Shown: positions 55,803 through 63,849 of the stretch, piece by piece
Position numbering within the stretch: the stretch's first letter is position 1
Layout: each line of letters opens with the position of its first letter
From: CALNXN01 sp942490645
Lineage (GTDB): Bacteria > Pseudomonadota > Alphaproteobacteria > Rhodobacterales > Rhodobacteraceae
Direction of reading: 5' to 3'
NCBI GenBank assembly: GCA_942490645.1
Contig: CALNXN010000005.1
Location: forward strand, 434,001 to 498,000
DNA: 64,000 nucleotides
The notes under the pieces: model-generated
Database searches by the model: none
What the model was told of the DNA's origin: nothing
What the model saw: the letters and a program-made list of their open reading frames with translations, nothing else
Translations under genes and position numbers: made by a program

Positions 55803-56327
55803 TCAGCAGCCAGTCGCCATGGCCTGGAGCTGGCTCCAGCTCAGAAAGAGTCGGTAGTGGTGGCCCGGCAGCGGGCGGAAATCCCAACGCCGGTAGAACG
55901 CCAGCGCTTTGTCGTCAATGCAGTCGAGGATCACGGCGATGAAGGGAAAGGTCTGACCCGCGTCGTAGCTATCCTTTAGTGCCAAGGCGAGCAGGCGACG
56001 TCCATGGCCCTGACCCTGATCGGCCTCGCGAACGCCAAGCCAGGCAAGGACGGCGGCCGGTAGATTGCGTCGCGGCAGGCGTCTGGAGAGTTCCGGCGGC
56101 AAATCGGCAAAATCGACTTGGGCGGTCGCGAGGGTATAGAACCCGGCGATGCTCCCGACCGGATCGATCAGGACCTTGGTTGCCGACAGGTGCTTTTCCT
56201 GGTTTTGCAGCGCCTTGTTCGCCAGCCAATCATCGACCTGCGCCTGGCCGCTGTGGAACGCCGACCTCGGGTGATCCCGGCGCAGTGGCTCGATGCGGTA
56301 CTCGGGAGGCAAGCGGACTGCGCTCAT
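55803..56327 (-). CDS. GNAT-family toxin (TacT-like acetyltransferase)
   Basis: 174 residues from the ATG at 56327, which overlaps the antitoxin stop (ATGA). Pattern YRIEPLRRDHPRSAF...VDDWLANKALQNQ, then GFYTLATAQVDFADLP, LAWLGVREADQGQGHGRRLLALAL (acetyl-CoA binding) and ALAFYRRWDFRPLP. Such toxins acetylate aminoacyl-tRNA and stop translation. The DUF1778 antitoxin is directly upstream. Complete and probably functional. Confidence 0.9.
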   Translation of the reverse strand: MSAVRLPPEYRIEPLRRDHPRSAFHSGQAQVDDWLANKALQNQEKHLSATKVLIDPVGSIAGFYTLATAQVDFADLPPELSRRLPRRNLPAAVLAWLGVREADQGQGHGRRLLALALKDSYDAGQTFPFIAVILDCIDDKALAFYRRWDFRPLPGHHYRLFLSWSQLQAMATGC

Positions 56328-56593
56328 TCGCCGCGCATTAGGGCACCGAGTGCTTGCTGAGCCGGGGTGAGGGCGGCCGGCTCCTGTAGCGCTTGCCAGA
56401 ATGCCTGCTGCTCCGCCGGCGTCAACGCAATGACCCGCTCCTCCGCGGCCTTGATCTCGCGCTGGGCTTGGGCGACCACGACCGAGCGGACGTAGTCGCT
56501 GACGCTGACGTGGCGCAGTTCGGCCGCTCGCGCGATGGAGGTCTTGCTGTCCGGATCGAGACGGACCATCAGGCTGGTGGATGCGGTGGCCAT
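56324..56593 (-). CDS. DUF1778 antitoxin
   Basis: 89 residues from the ATG at 56593. Ribbon-helix-helix part SLMVRLDPDSKTSIARAAELRHVSVSDYVRSVVVAQAQREI, then a toxin-binding tail containing LTPAEQQAFWQALQEP. Partner of the GNAT toxin downstream. It would repress its own promoter, which must lie in 56594-56691. Confidence 0.9.
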   Translation of the reverse strand: MATASTSLMVRLDPDSKTSIARAAELRHVSVSDYVRSVVVAQAQREIKAAEERVIALTPAEQQAFWQALQEPAALTPAQQALGALMRGE

Positions 56594-56691
56594 TGATGAA
56601 GTCGCCGTGCTGAGGTTGGAGAGCGAAAAAGGTATAGCGGTTTGCAGTACGTTGCAAGGGTTGTGATTCCACCCGCTCAAGCCTCCACAAG

Positions 56692-56795
56692 CCCGTTCGT
56701 TGTGCTGCGCTTGCGGTTGCGCTAAGACCCCCCGGCTACGGGAGGCTGTCGTCGGAGCTCATGTCCCGTTCGCCCTGGCCCAAGAGTTAGATGGC
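56692..56795 (-). pseudogene. Phd antitoxin relic
   Basis: agcccgttcgttgtgctgcgcttgcgg and gtcggagctcatgtcccgttcgccctgg match the 3' part of the intact Phd gene (54963-55064) with substitutions and a gap of about 12 bases. Together with the ParE relic at 55633 it marks a second Phd/ParE module split by the DUF1778/GNAT module. Confidence 0.6.
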
Positions 56796-56888
56796 GCCTG
56801 AAGAGTGCTCCGATCGGACAGGTCGCGTCGCATCGGGCTGGTCTACTGACGGCTCAAGTAGTTCGAGCAATCAGTAGAGGTTACGCCC

Positions 56889-57307
56889 ATGTCCCGTCAC
56901 GATCGTCCCCTGTCCTCCCGTGAACTCCTCAGCCGGATCGGCTTGAGCGAAGACGCGCCGCCCGAGCTGTTCGACGAGGGCGCGCTGGATGACCTCGAGG
57001 GAGACCTCGGCGGCGTGCTGCGCGAGCGCTTCGCGCTGCTGAATGCCAAGCACCAGTTTGCTCCCGGCGATCTGGTGACCTGGAAGCCGGGGCTGAAGAA
57101 CCGCAGGGTGCCGCGCTACGGCGAGCCGGCGGTGGTCGTTTCAGTACTCGACGCGCCCGTGCTCGACAACGAGCAGGAGAGCGGCAGCACCTATTTCCGC
57201 GATCCGCTCAACCTGGTGCTGGGCGTGATCTGGGAGCGCGACCCGAGCGCGGTGATTTCGTCACCTTCCACTTTGACGGCAGACGGTTGGAGCCTTGGGG
57301 TAGTTAA
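56889..57307 (+). pseudogene. Hypothetical protein, frameshifted near its end
   Basis: Starts MSRHDRPLSSRELLSRIGL and reads through ...QFAPGDLVTWKPGLKNRRVPRYGEPAVVVSVLD...NEQESGSTYFRDPLNLVLGVIWERDP. Near 57250 a shift of frame would continue as GDFVTFHFDGRRLEPWGS and stop at 57307, giving about 139 residues. No named family was recognised. The sequence looks cytosolic, with a small beta-rich core. A 66-base piece of it is repeated at 62106. Confidence 0.6.
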
Positions 57308-57500
57308 GCGGACGAAGGGGAGTCTTTCGAGGAAGACACGTCAGCAGACCACGACCATGCGGCGCTGGAGCGCCGGGGACTGCGCGACGACGCTGGAGCA
57401 CCGTCGCGACCAACTCGGCCATGTTGTCCATTCGTACACCTTGCAAGGCTGCTCACGCGTCAGTGTGGTCTACGTCTCGACGCAGAGTTGCAAAGACTTA

Positions 57501-57614
57501 CTAAAGGCGACCCAATCTCGTAGTTGTCGCGGCTTGCTTGCGTTCCATGCGCGCGATGTCTCCGCGGACGGCCAGGAGCTTGTCAAACACCATGTTCTCG
57601 ACCTCGTCTTTCAT
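57501..57614 (-). pseudogene. Small coiled-coil protein, truncated
   Basis: Reads MKDEVENMVFDKLLAVRGDI, then ARMERKQAATTTRLGRL and stops (37 residues). The opening resembles a common small proteobacterial protein of the type (E/D)VENLVLEHLRAIR.DI, normally 70-100 residues with a coiled-coil tail. The tail is missing here, so it is probably a remnant. The rest of 57308-57760 holds nothing recognisable. Confidence 0.45.
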
Positions 57615-57760
57615 ACTTGAGACTCGGCGGTCGTTGGGCTGATTTGGGGGCACGTCTGACCAATCTCGGAGAACCAACTCAAACGTGAAAGTCTGGCCCC
57701 CGCTTGCCAGACCGGGGAGCGCGCCAACACCCCAAACTGCGGGACTCGGCGCGCTGGTGC

Positions 57761-60103
57761 TTAACGATTCTCGGACAGTCCAAGCATCGACGGTCGGAAA
57801 CGGCAGATCCGGTTGCGCCCGGCGCGCTTGGCCTCGAACATGGCGATGTCGGCCTGCTTCATGACGTCGCCGGGACCAGCCTGGCAGTCATCGAAGACCG
57901 AGAACCCGACGCTGGCACCGCAGTGGAAGGTCTGGCCCTTTGCCGATGGCAACAAGTAGGGCCGGCGGGCGATCATGAGGACCTTCTCGGTCAGGGCTGC
58001 GGCCTCGTCCCCGGCTGTCGCACTGTCGCTCCCGAGCCCCTCGGCGAGCACGACGAACTCGTCGCCGCCGAGTCGCGCGATGGTGTCCACGCCGCGCAGC
58101 CCGCCGCGCAGGCGCTCCGCCAATTCCACCAGCAATTCGTCGCCGACGTCGTGGCCCTGGCTATCGTTGACGGCCTTGAACCCATCGAGGTCCAGCAGCA
58201 GCAAGGCGCCGTAATTGTGTTCACGCCGGCAGCGGGCAAGGCTGTGCTCCAACCGGTCGATCAGCAGACGCCGGTTCGCCAGCTTGGTGAGCGGGTCGTA
58301 GAAGGCGAGCCGACGGATCTGCTGATCGGCGAGGCGCTGATCGGTGATGTCGAGACAGACCCCCATGAACCGAGGCGAGTCGTCGTCCTTGGCCGCGAGC
58401 AGGCGGGCGTACAGGTGCAGGTACCGCAGCTCTCCCTGGGGCACGCGAACCCGAAACTCGACGCTCACCGTCGTGTTGCTGCGCGTCCCCGCACCAAGTC
58501 GCCGGGTTACCTGGCGCCTATCCTCGGGTTGCAACAGCCGCCTCCAGCCGGCCAGATCGCTCGGGCTGTCGTGCGCGGTCAGGCCATGCAGCCGACGCAT
58601 CCAAGCGTCCCACCGCAGGCGATGGCGGCGCAGGTCGTACTCCCAGACCCCGATGCCGGCGGCATCGACGGCGAGGCGAAAGCGCTCCTCACCCCGTCTC
58701 AGCTCCCGCTCCAGCTGGTGGCGCTCGCTGAAGTCCTCGACCATGCCGATGCCGGACAGCAGGCTGCCGTCCGCCGCCCTGACGGCGGAGAAGAAGCCTC
58801 GGACCGGCGTGACCTTGTCGGCAGTGACGGAGCGATAGACCAGATCGATTTGGCTCTGCCCTCTGGTCAGGGACTCGCGAACCGCGTTGATGACGCGCTG
58901 GTCCTTGAGATCGCGCAGCAGATTGAGACCGACAATTCGCCCGCGCGGGGAACCGACGATGCCGGCATAGGCGTCGTTGCAGTCGACGATGGTACCGTCC
59001 GGGTCGTACTGCACCAGGCCAATGGGTGCGCTCTCAAAGATGTACCGATAGCGTTCCTCGCTCCGGCTCAACGCCTTGCGGTCGCTGATCGCCTCCAGCG
59101 CCAGCCCTACCTCGTCCGCGATCCTGCCGAGAATCTCCAACTCGTCGTTGCCGAAATAGCCGACGCTGCCGGCGCACACCTGCAGCACCGCGCAGACGCC
59201 GCGACGGTCGGTGATCGGCTCGGCCGCCGCGGCGGCGACGCCGTGCTCTCTTGCGAGGTCGTGCCAAGGTGCCGTGGTGGGATCCGCCAAGTAGTCGTTG
59301 GATACCCACCGCTGGCCGGAGCGGTAGGCAAGGGCGGTTAGGCTGCCCCCCTCCGGTCGGGTCGGATCCGTGCTCAGCCTGAGCCGCTTGAGATAGGCGT
59401 CGTTGCCGGCGGCGGAGAGAAAGGCGAATCGGTCTTGGTCGGGCCGGCAAGCAGTCGCCAGCTTGAATCCGCCGCTGGCGACGGTGATGTCGCAGACCCG
59501 CTGTAGCAGCCCCTGCTCGGTCTCACACTCGCGGATCGCCCGATTGATCTCGTCGAGTGCCGTCAGGAGCCGTTCTTTTCGGGTGATGGCCGCGAGGGCC
59601 TGCTCGAGCCGGCGGTTCTTGCGCAACAGTTCCCGCCGCAGGTCATTCACGGTCTGGTTCAGGCCGACGAACTGCCCGTTGATCTGGTCCAGTTCGACAA
59701 CGTCCACCTCCCCGACGACCTGGAGCAGCCCCTCGACCCGATGCACGCGGGCGACGATGCTACGGTTGATCCGCTTGCGGTCGCCGAGGGAGAGCAGGCC
59801 GAGGAAACCGCCGTCGGCACCGGCCCGACGCCAGAGGTCCGCGAAATCGGGGTTTTCGAAACAGTTGGAGCAATCATCGCCGGTGACGTGATCGCACAGC
59901 AGCCGACGCAGGCCGCGGTTGCCCTCGATCATCACACCGCTGGCGTCGAACAGGCCGACCGCAAGGGCTGCGCTGTCGCGTGCCGATTGCTCCAGCAGCC
60001 ACTGCCAGGCGGCGCGGGGACCCGTCTCGCCGTCGCCGATGGTCACGATGCGGGAACTCCGTGGCCCGTGATCACCGCGAAGCGCAGACTTCGGTCGGCG
60101 CAT
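57761..60103 (-). CDS. Diguanylate cyclase with GAF and PAS domains
   Basis: 780 residues. An N-terminal segment with a Cys cluster (C70-x7-C78-x2-C81), a coiled-coil linker (about 135-185), a GAF domain (about 190-350), two PAS domains (about 355-475 and 485-605) and a GGDEF domain (about 615-775). The active site is the canonical GGDEF (ARLGGDEFVVLAEG). An RxxD inhibitory site (RGVD) stands five residues before it, so feedback by c-di-GMP is expected. No EAL domain. The start overlaps the end of the B12-binding gene by 32 bases, which suggests that the two are made together. No membrane segments: a cytosolic sensor enzyme. Confidence 0.93.
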   Translation of the reverse strand: MRRPKSALRGDHGPRSSRIVTIGDGETGPRAAWQWLLEQSARDSAALAVGLFDASGVMIEGNRGLRRLLCDHVTGDDCSNCFENPDFADLWRRAGADGGFLGLLSLGDRKRINRSIVARVHRVEGLLQVVGEVDVVELDQINGQFVGLNQTVNDLRRELLRKNRRLEQALAAITRKERLLTALDEINRAIRECETEQGLLQRVCDITVASGGFKLATACRPDQDRFAFLSAAGNDAYLKRLRLSTDPTRPEGGSLTALAYRSGQRWVSNDYLADPTTAPWHDLAREHGVAAAAAEPITDRRGVCAVLQVCAGSVGYFGNDELEILGRIADEVGLALEAISDRKALSRSEERYRYIFESAPIGLVQYDPDGTIVDCNDAYAGIVGSPRGRIVGLNLLRDLKDQRVINAVRESLTRGQSQIDLVYRSVTADKVTPVRGFFSAVRAADGSLLSGIGMVEDFSERHQLERELRRGEERFRLAVDAAGIGVWEYDLRRHRLRWDAWMRRLHGLTAHDSPSDLAGWRRLLQPEDRRQVTRRLGAGTRSNTTVSVEFRVRVPQGELRYLHLYARLLAAKDDDSPRFMGVCLDITDQRLADQQIRRLAFYDPLTKLANRRLLIDRLEHSLARCRREHNYGALLLLDLDGFKAVNDSQGHDVGDELLVELAERLRGGLRGVDTIARLGGDEFVVLAEGLGSDSATAGDEAAALTEKVLMIARRPYLLPSAKGQTFHCGASVGFSVFDDCQAGPGDVMKQADIAMFEAKRAGRNRICRFRPSMLGLSENR

Positions 60104-60665
60104 CCGACGGCTGCCCCGTCGCGCATCTCGGTTGCGACGGGATGGCCGACGGCCGGTCGAAGGCGATGATCCAGTCCTGCAGCCCTTGCAGGTCGCGGAT
60201 CAGGGTCACCCGGGCCGCCTCCGCGAGTTCCGCGCCTTCGCCCGAGACGAAGGCCTGCCCGCCGAGCAACAGCGGCAGGCCGGGGAACCGGCCCTGCAAC
60301 TGCCGCAGCATCGCCGCGAGTGTCTCGAAGTGGTCGGCCACGCTGCACGAGAGACCGACGACCTCGGGTCGTTCGCACTCGACGACCTCGATCAACTCGT
60401 CGGTGCCACACCCGGAGTCGGTGATGATCGGCTCCCAGCCGAGCGAATCGAAGACCGCGGCCGTCATGCGCAGTCCGATCCGATGCAGCTCGTCCTCAAC
60501 GGTGGCGAGGACGACCTTGCGCTCGGTGGCGGCGAGGCCCGAGAAGCGCGGATAGAGGTCGACCATCAATTGCTCGACCAGCGCCGTGGCCAAGTGCTCT
60601 CGTGCCACCGAGACCCGATTGCAGGACCAGAGATCGCCGACCCGATAGAGCGCGGGCCGGAACAA
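60072..60665 (-). CDS. Cobalamin-binding protein with CarH-like W-x9-EH motif
   Basis: 197 residues from a TTG. Near the start it has W-x9-EH (LWSCNRVSVAREHLAT), the motif of light-sensing B12 domains (CarH, LitR). It then has the cobalamin-binding ELHRIG (DxHxxG with Glu for Asp), GLSCSV and LLLGGQAF. The His in ELHRIG is the likely lower ligand. Only part of the usual N-terminal helical bundle is present; another frame just upstream (MPVRELLQISKPG) could be its misplaced beginning, so a frameshift or truncation is possible. No DNA-binding domain. It overlaps the diguanylate cyclase gene, which it may control. Confidence 0.8.
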   Translation of the reverse strand: MFRPALYRVGDLWSCNRVSVAREHLATALVEQLMVDLYPRFSGLAATERKVVLATVEDELHRIGLRMTAAVFDSLGWEPIITDSGCGTDELIEVVECERPEVVGLSCSVADHFETLAAMLRQLQGRFPGLPLLLGGQAFVSGEGAELAEAARVTLIRDLQGLQDWIIAFDRPSAIPSQPRCATGQPSDAPTEVCASR

Positions 60666-60850
60666 GTCCTGGCTTAGAGATCTGCAAGAGCTCCCGCACC
60701 GGCATCGAGAGGCGCGGGGGCGGGGGGGGGAGCCGCCGCGGGAGGCGGCGCGCGCCCTGACCTCCCGGGGTTGTGTGTCGGGACCGGGTGGCGTAAGTCG
60801 ATCTTAGTACGCCTGGCGTTGTCCGCGGAAGGCACGCCCAGGGGGCTGGG
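60666..60850. other. Intergenic region with a G9 run
   Basis: Holds a nine-G homopolymer (60722-60730) next to GGGGG, and a hairpin gccgccgcgggaggcggc. It must contain the promoter of the B12-binding gene. The homopolymer is a likely spot for base-call errors. Confidence 0.45.
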
Positions 60851-61276
60851 CCTGGTCAAGTAATGCGGGCGCAACCCGCAGGAGCGCATCGACCATCAGG
60901 TGGCCTGGCTCGTTGCGAGCGCGGTGCTCGCCACCCCGCTGCCCATCGAGAGCTACGTCGGCTATCTGCGCGCGATGGCCATCGTGCATGGCGGAGGAGC
61001 ACGGGCTGCCGACGGAGGCCACGCGCGCAGCGACATCTCGAGCGGCTCTACGAGGCCCTGCAGGGACCTCAGCGCCAGGGGATCGGCGATACCAGCGGCG
61101 CAGCATGCCGCCGAAGCCATGCGCAGGGCGCCCCTATGGCAAGATCTACCTCTACGTGCTGGAGGTCGATCGGAGCCCCGGTGCTCTCCGCGGCGGACAA
61201 GATCGCGGCAGGCGCAACGCCTCCGACGGATCATCGGCGACGCCGAGGTCGAGCAACTGTCGACCGACTTCGAGCG
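60851..61276 (+). pseudogene. Degraded duplicate of the following hypothetical gene
   Basis: cctggtcaag..., gcaggagcgcatcgaccatc, cgacatctcgagcggctcta, ctctccgcggcggacaagat and gaggtcgagcaactgtcgac all recur in the same order at 61556-61808 inside the next gene. The copy has insertions and no continuous frame. It is the remnant of a tandem paralogue. Confidence 0.65.
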
Positions 61277-61292
61277 AGAGGAGGAGCGCGCC

Positions 61293-62016
61293 GTGCAGGC
61301 GGCGGCGCTGGAGGCCTACGCTGGGATCGAGGCGATATTGCGGGCGCTTTACCCGTTCGACTCCGATGCGCTGGTGCACAGGGCGACCACCCTGAACGCC
61401 GAGGCCGGTTCGCACCCGGTACCGCAGGACCCGCGCGAACTCGACGCGGTGCGGGCGGCCGGCGAGAGAACCCTGCAGGACTTCCCGTACTTCGTCTGGC
61501 GCTATGGCGAGCGCGGACGGCGCTTCACCGACAGCGACGGCGGCTGGCTGCTGACCCTGGTCAAGTATCCGCAGGAGCGCATCGACCATCAGGTGGCCTG
61601 GCTCGGCGGGGTGCTCGCCACCCGCGGGATGCCACGGGTCCTGCTGCAGCGACATCTCGAGCGGCTCTACGAGGCCCTGCGCTTGCGCATGCCCGAGCCG
61701 CAGGCGCCCTATGGCAAGTTGCTCTCCGCGGCGGACAAGATCGCGGCGGCGCAGCGCCGGATCATCGGCGACGCCGAGGTCGAGCAACTGTCGACCGACT
61801 TCGAGCGGGCGATCACCGCCGAATGGCACCGCCGGCTGCCGGGCACGGCGCAAATCGTCATCGGCGCCGTGGTGGACGAGGCGGCCGGCCTCGCCGGGAC
61901 CCTCGACAGCGTCATGTCTTCAACGGTTCACCGACACCGAGGGCTTTCCCGGCGATTATGTCGAGGCCGTGCGCTGTTTGCAGCAGCAGGCGAAGGCCCG
62001 GATCGCAACGCCTTGA
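61293..62016 (+). pseudogene. Hypothetical protein, frameshifted near its end
   Basis: GTG start after GAGGAGG. About 208 residues in the first frame: AAALEAYAGIEAILRALYPFDSDALVHRA, DFPYFVWRYGERGRRFTDSDGGWLLTL, QERIDHQVAWLGGVLATRGMPRVLLQRHLERLYEAL, and EVEQLSTDFERAITAEWHRRLP. Near 61917 the frame shifts and ends QRFTDTEGFPGDYVEAVRCLQQ...RIATP. Family not recognised; largely helical and cytosolic. A degraded copy lies directly upstream. Confidence 0.6.
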
Positions 62017-62105
62017 GTCACGCGTCAAGAACAAGGTGAAAGTCGCAGGCCCAGACGGCGGACTGAAGTCCGCTGTCCCCAGAATGCCGACTAATGCCAG
62101 GGAGA

Positions 62106-62171
62106 ACTCGACGCCCCGCACTCGACAGCGAGCAGGAGAGCGGCAGCACCTCTTTCCGCGATCCGCTCAAC
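62106..62171. repeat. Copy of a 66-base piece of the gene at 56889
   Basis: actcgacgccccgcactcga...cgatccgctcaac matches 57146-57211 with few changes (ctcgacaacgagcag / ctcgacagcgagcag). No frame continues on either side, so it is a stray fragment. The rest of 62017-62369 shows no other gene. Confidence 0.6.
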
Positions 62172-62369
62172 AGTTCTCGACGGTCGCGTTCGCCTGTGGG
62201 GGCTTCTGGCCGAAGTGACTGGCAACATCGGTATTTGCATCGGGCGCCCGCAACCGCACGCGCCCCTCCAGACGCCTTGACTGCTGCCATCACGGCGTCT
62301 AGCCTAGCCTCGAAGGCATAGGCGCCGGGAGCGCAGAAGCATCCGCACCAAAGACAGGAGGCAAACACT

Positions 62370-62756
62370 ATGGGCCAACCCGCCGCCAGAATCGGGGATA
62401 TGGTCTTGCAGACGGCACCGCACTGCCACGCACCGATTCATCCACCGGCGCCGGTGCCGACACCCGTGCCCCACCCGGCGCTGCCGCTCGCGATCATCAC
62501 GGGCCAACCGACCGTATTGATCGCTGGCATGCCGGCCGCACGCATCACCGACAAGACCTTACCCTGCATGTTGGTGCCCTGTGTGCCGGCGGGACCCGGC
62601 ATCATCGCCAAAGGGTCTGCAACCGTGCTGATCGGCGGCCTACCCGCCGCCCGGCTCGGGGACACGACTCTCCACCCGAGTTGTGTCGCACCGATCCCCA
62701 GTCCAACAGGCAACATTATTCCGCCCTGCTGCCCAACGGTGCTGATCGGCGGGTAA
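62370..62756 (+). CDS. PAAR-domain protein
   Basis: 128 residues, AGGAGG before the ATG. The PAAR pattern is repeated: PAARIGDMVL, TVLIAGMPAARITDKTL, TVLIGGLPAARLGDTTLHPSC and a final PTVLIGG. These proteins form the sharp zinc-bound tip of the type VI secretion spike on VgrG. No effector domain is fused. The next gene begins 4 bases later. Confidence 0.92.
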   Translation: MGQPAARIGDMVLQTAPHCHAPIHPPAPVPTPVPHPALPLAIITGQPTVLIAGMPAARITDKTLPCMLVPCVPAGPGIIAKGSATVLIGGLPAARLGDTTLHPSCVAPIPSPTGNIIPPCCPTVLIGG

Positions 62757-62759
62757 GCC

Positions 62760-63849
62760 TTGAAACTGGCGCATTTCGAATCCCTCAAGCCCGTCTGCCC
62801 CAGCTGCCGGCTGCACACGGCTCAAGACCGCCCGCTCGCTCTGGCAAGAATTGCCTCACGCCGCCAAGACCGGGTCATCGAGGGAACCCTCCACTGCACG
62901 CAGGCGGATTGCCAGCTCGAATACCCGATCATCGATGGTATTCCGCTGCTGTTTGCAGATCCGCGCAGATACATCGCGGACAACATCGCGCACCTGAGCG
63001 CACGCTCGGATCTGTCCGCTGAGACCAAATCGATTCTCGGCGACTGCGCGAGGCCCAATAGCGCCTTTGATATCAGCCGCCAACACTTGAGTTCCTATGC
63101 CTGGGACAATTTCCGGTGACCTCGATCCAGCCGAGATACCAAACGGGCCGGCCCAACCCAACCGGGTCGGCCGCTGCCTGCACGCCGGGCTGGAGCGGGT
63201 CGCAGCGCGCTTGGATCAACCGATCCTGGATATCGGCTGTGCGGTGGGCAGAAGCACTTTCGAACTCGCCGAGACGTCGACTGAACTTGTGCTGGGTATC
63301 GACACCAACTTCTCGATGCTGCGGTTGGCACAACAGGTCCTCAGCGACCGGAAACTGCGCTATCCGCGTCGCAGAATCGGCATCGTCTATGACCGTAGAG
63401 AGTTCGCGGTCGACTTTCCGGCCATGGAGCAAGTGGATTTTTGGGCCTGCAGCGGCCTGTCGCTGCCATTCCAATCCAACCGGTTCGGCTTGGTCGTCGG
63501 GCTCCAGGTGCTCGACTCGGTCGGTTCGCCACATGGGCTCCTGAGCGCCATCGCCGATGTGCTGCACCTGGGCGGCAGCACCATCTTGGCCTCGCCCTAC
63601 GATTGGTCTCCCGCCGCGACCCCGCTTGAAGCCTGGATCGGCGGCCACTCACAAAGAAGTACGACCCGAGGGGCGGCGGAGCCGTTGTTGCGCTCACTGC
63701 TGACGCCCGGCGCCCATCCCCACTCGATTGACGGGCTGATACTGCGGGACGAGATTCTGCACTTCCCCTGGCACACGCGAATTCATGACCGCAGCATCAT
63801 GATCTACGACACACACATCGTTGTCGCCGAAGCAGTGAGAACAGGTTAG
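62760..63849 (+). pseudogene. Trm112-like zinc domain fused to a methyltransferase, frameshifted
   Basis: The first 119 residues carry a zinc-ribbon-like part: CPSCRLHT, then LHCTQADCQLEYPIIDGIPLLF, which has the Trm112 ending (YPI.DGIP.L). At about 63113 the frame breaks (...SSYAWDNFR stop). One base less (ttCcggtgac) would join it to GDLDPAEIPN...LDIGCAVGRSTFELA, a class I SAM-dependent methyltransferase of about 240 residues with motif I DIGCAVGRST and GLQVLDSVGSPHGLLSAIADVL. A single protein of about 362 residues is likely. Substrate unknown; its place after PAAR suggests a link with type VI secretion. Confidence 0.75.

Noticed and set aside
57704..59341. A 545-codon open frame on the plus strand
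   Set aside because: It is the antisense shadow of the diguanylate cyclase gene; the minus strand has clear GAF, PAS and GGDEF motifs.
60714..60731. G-rich run as a possible G-quadruplex regulator
   Set aside because: Only two G-runs are long enough and the nine-G homopolymer is as likely to be an assembly artefact; no supporting pattern on either side.
60863..62218. A 451-codon plus-strand frame rich in Arg, Ala and Gly
   Set aside because: Composition is that of an out-of-frame reading of G+C-rich DNA; the true coding frame (from 61293) has sensible composition and a GAGGAGG site.
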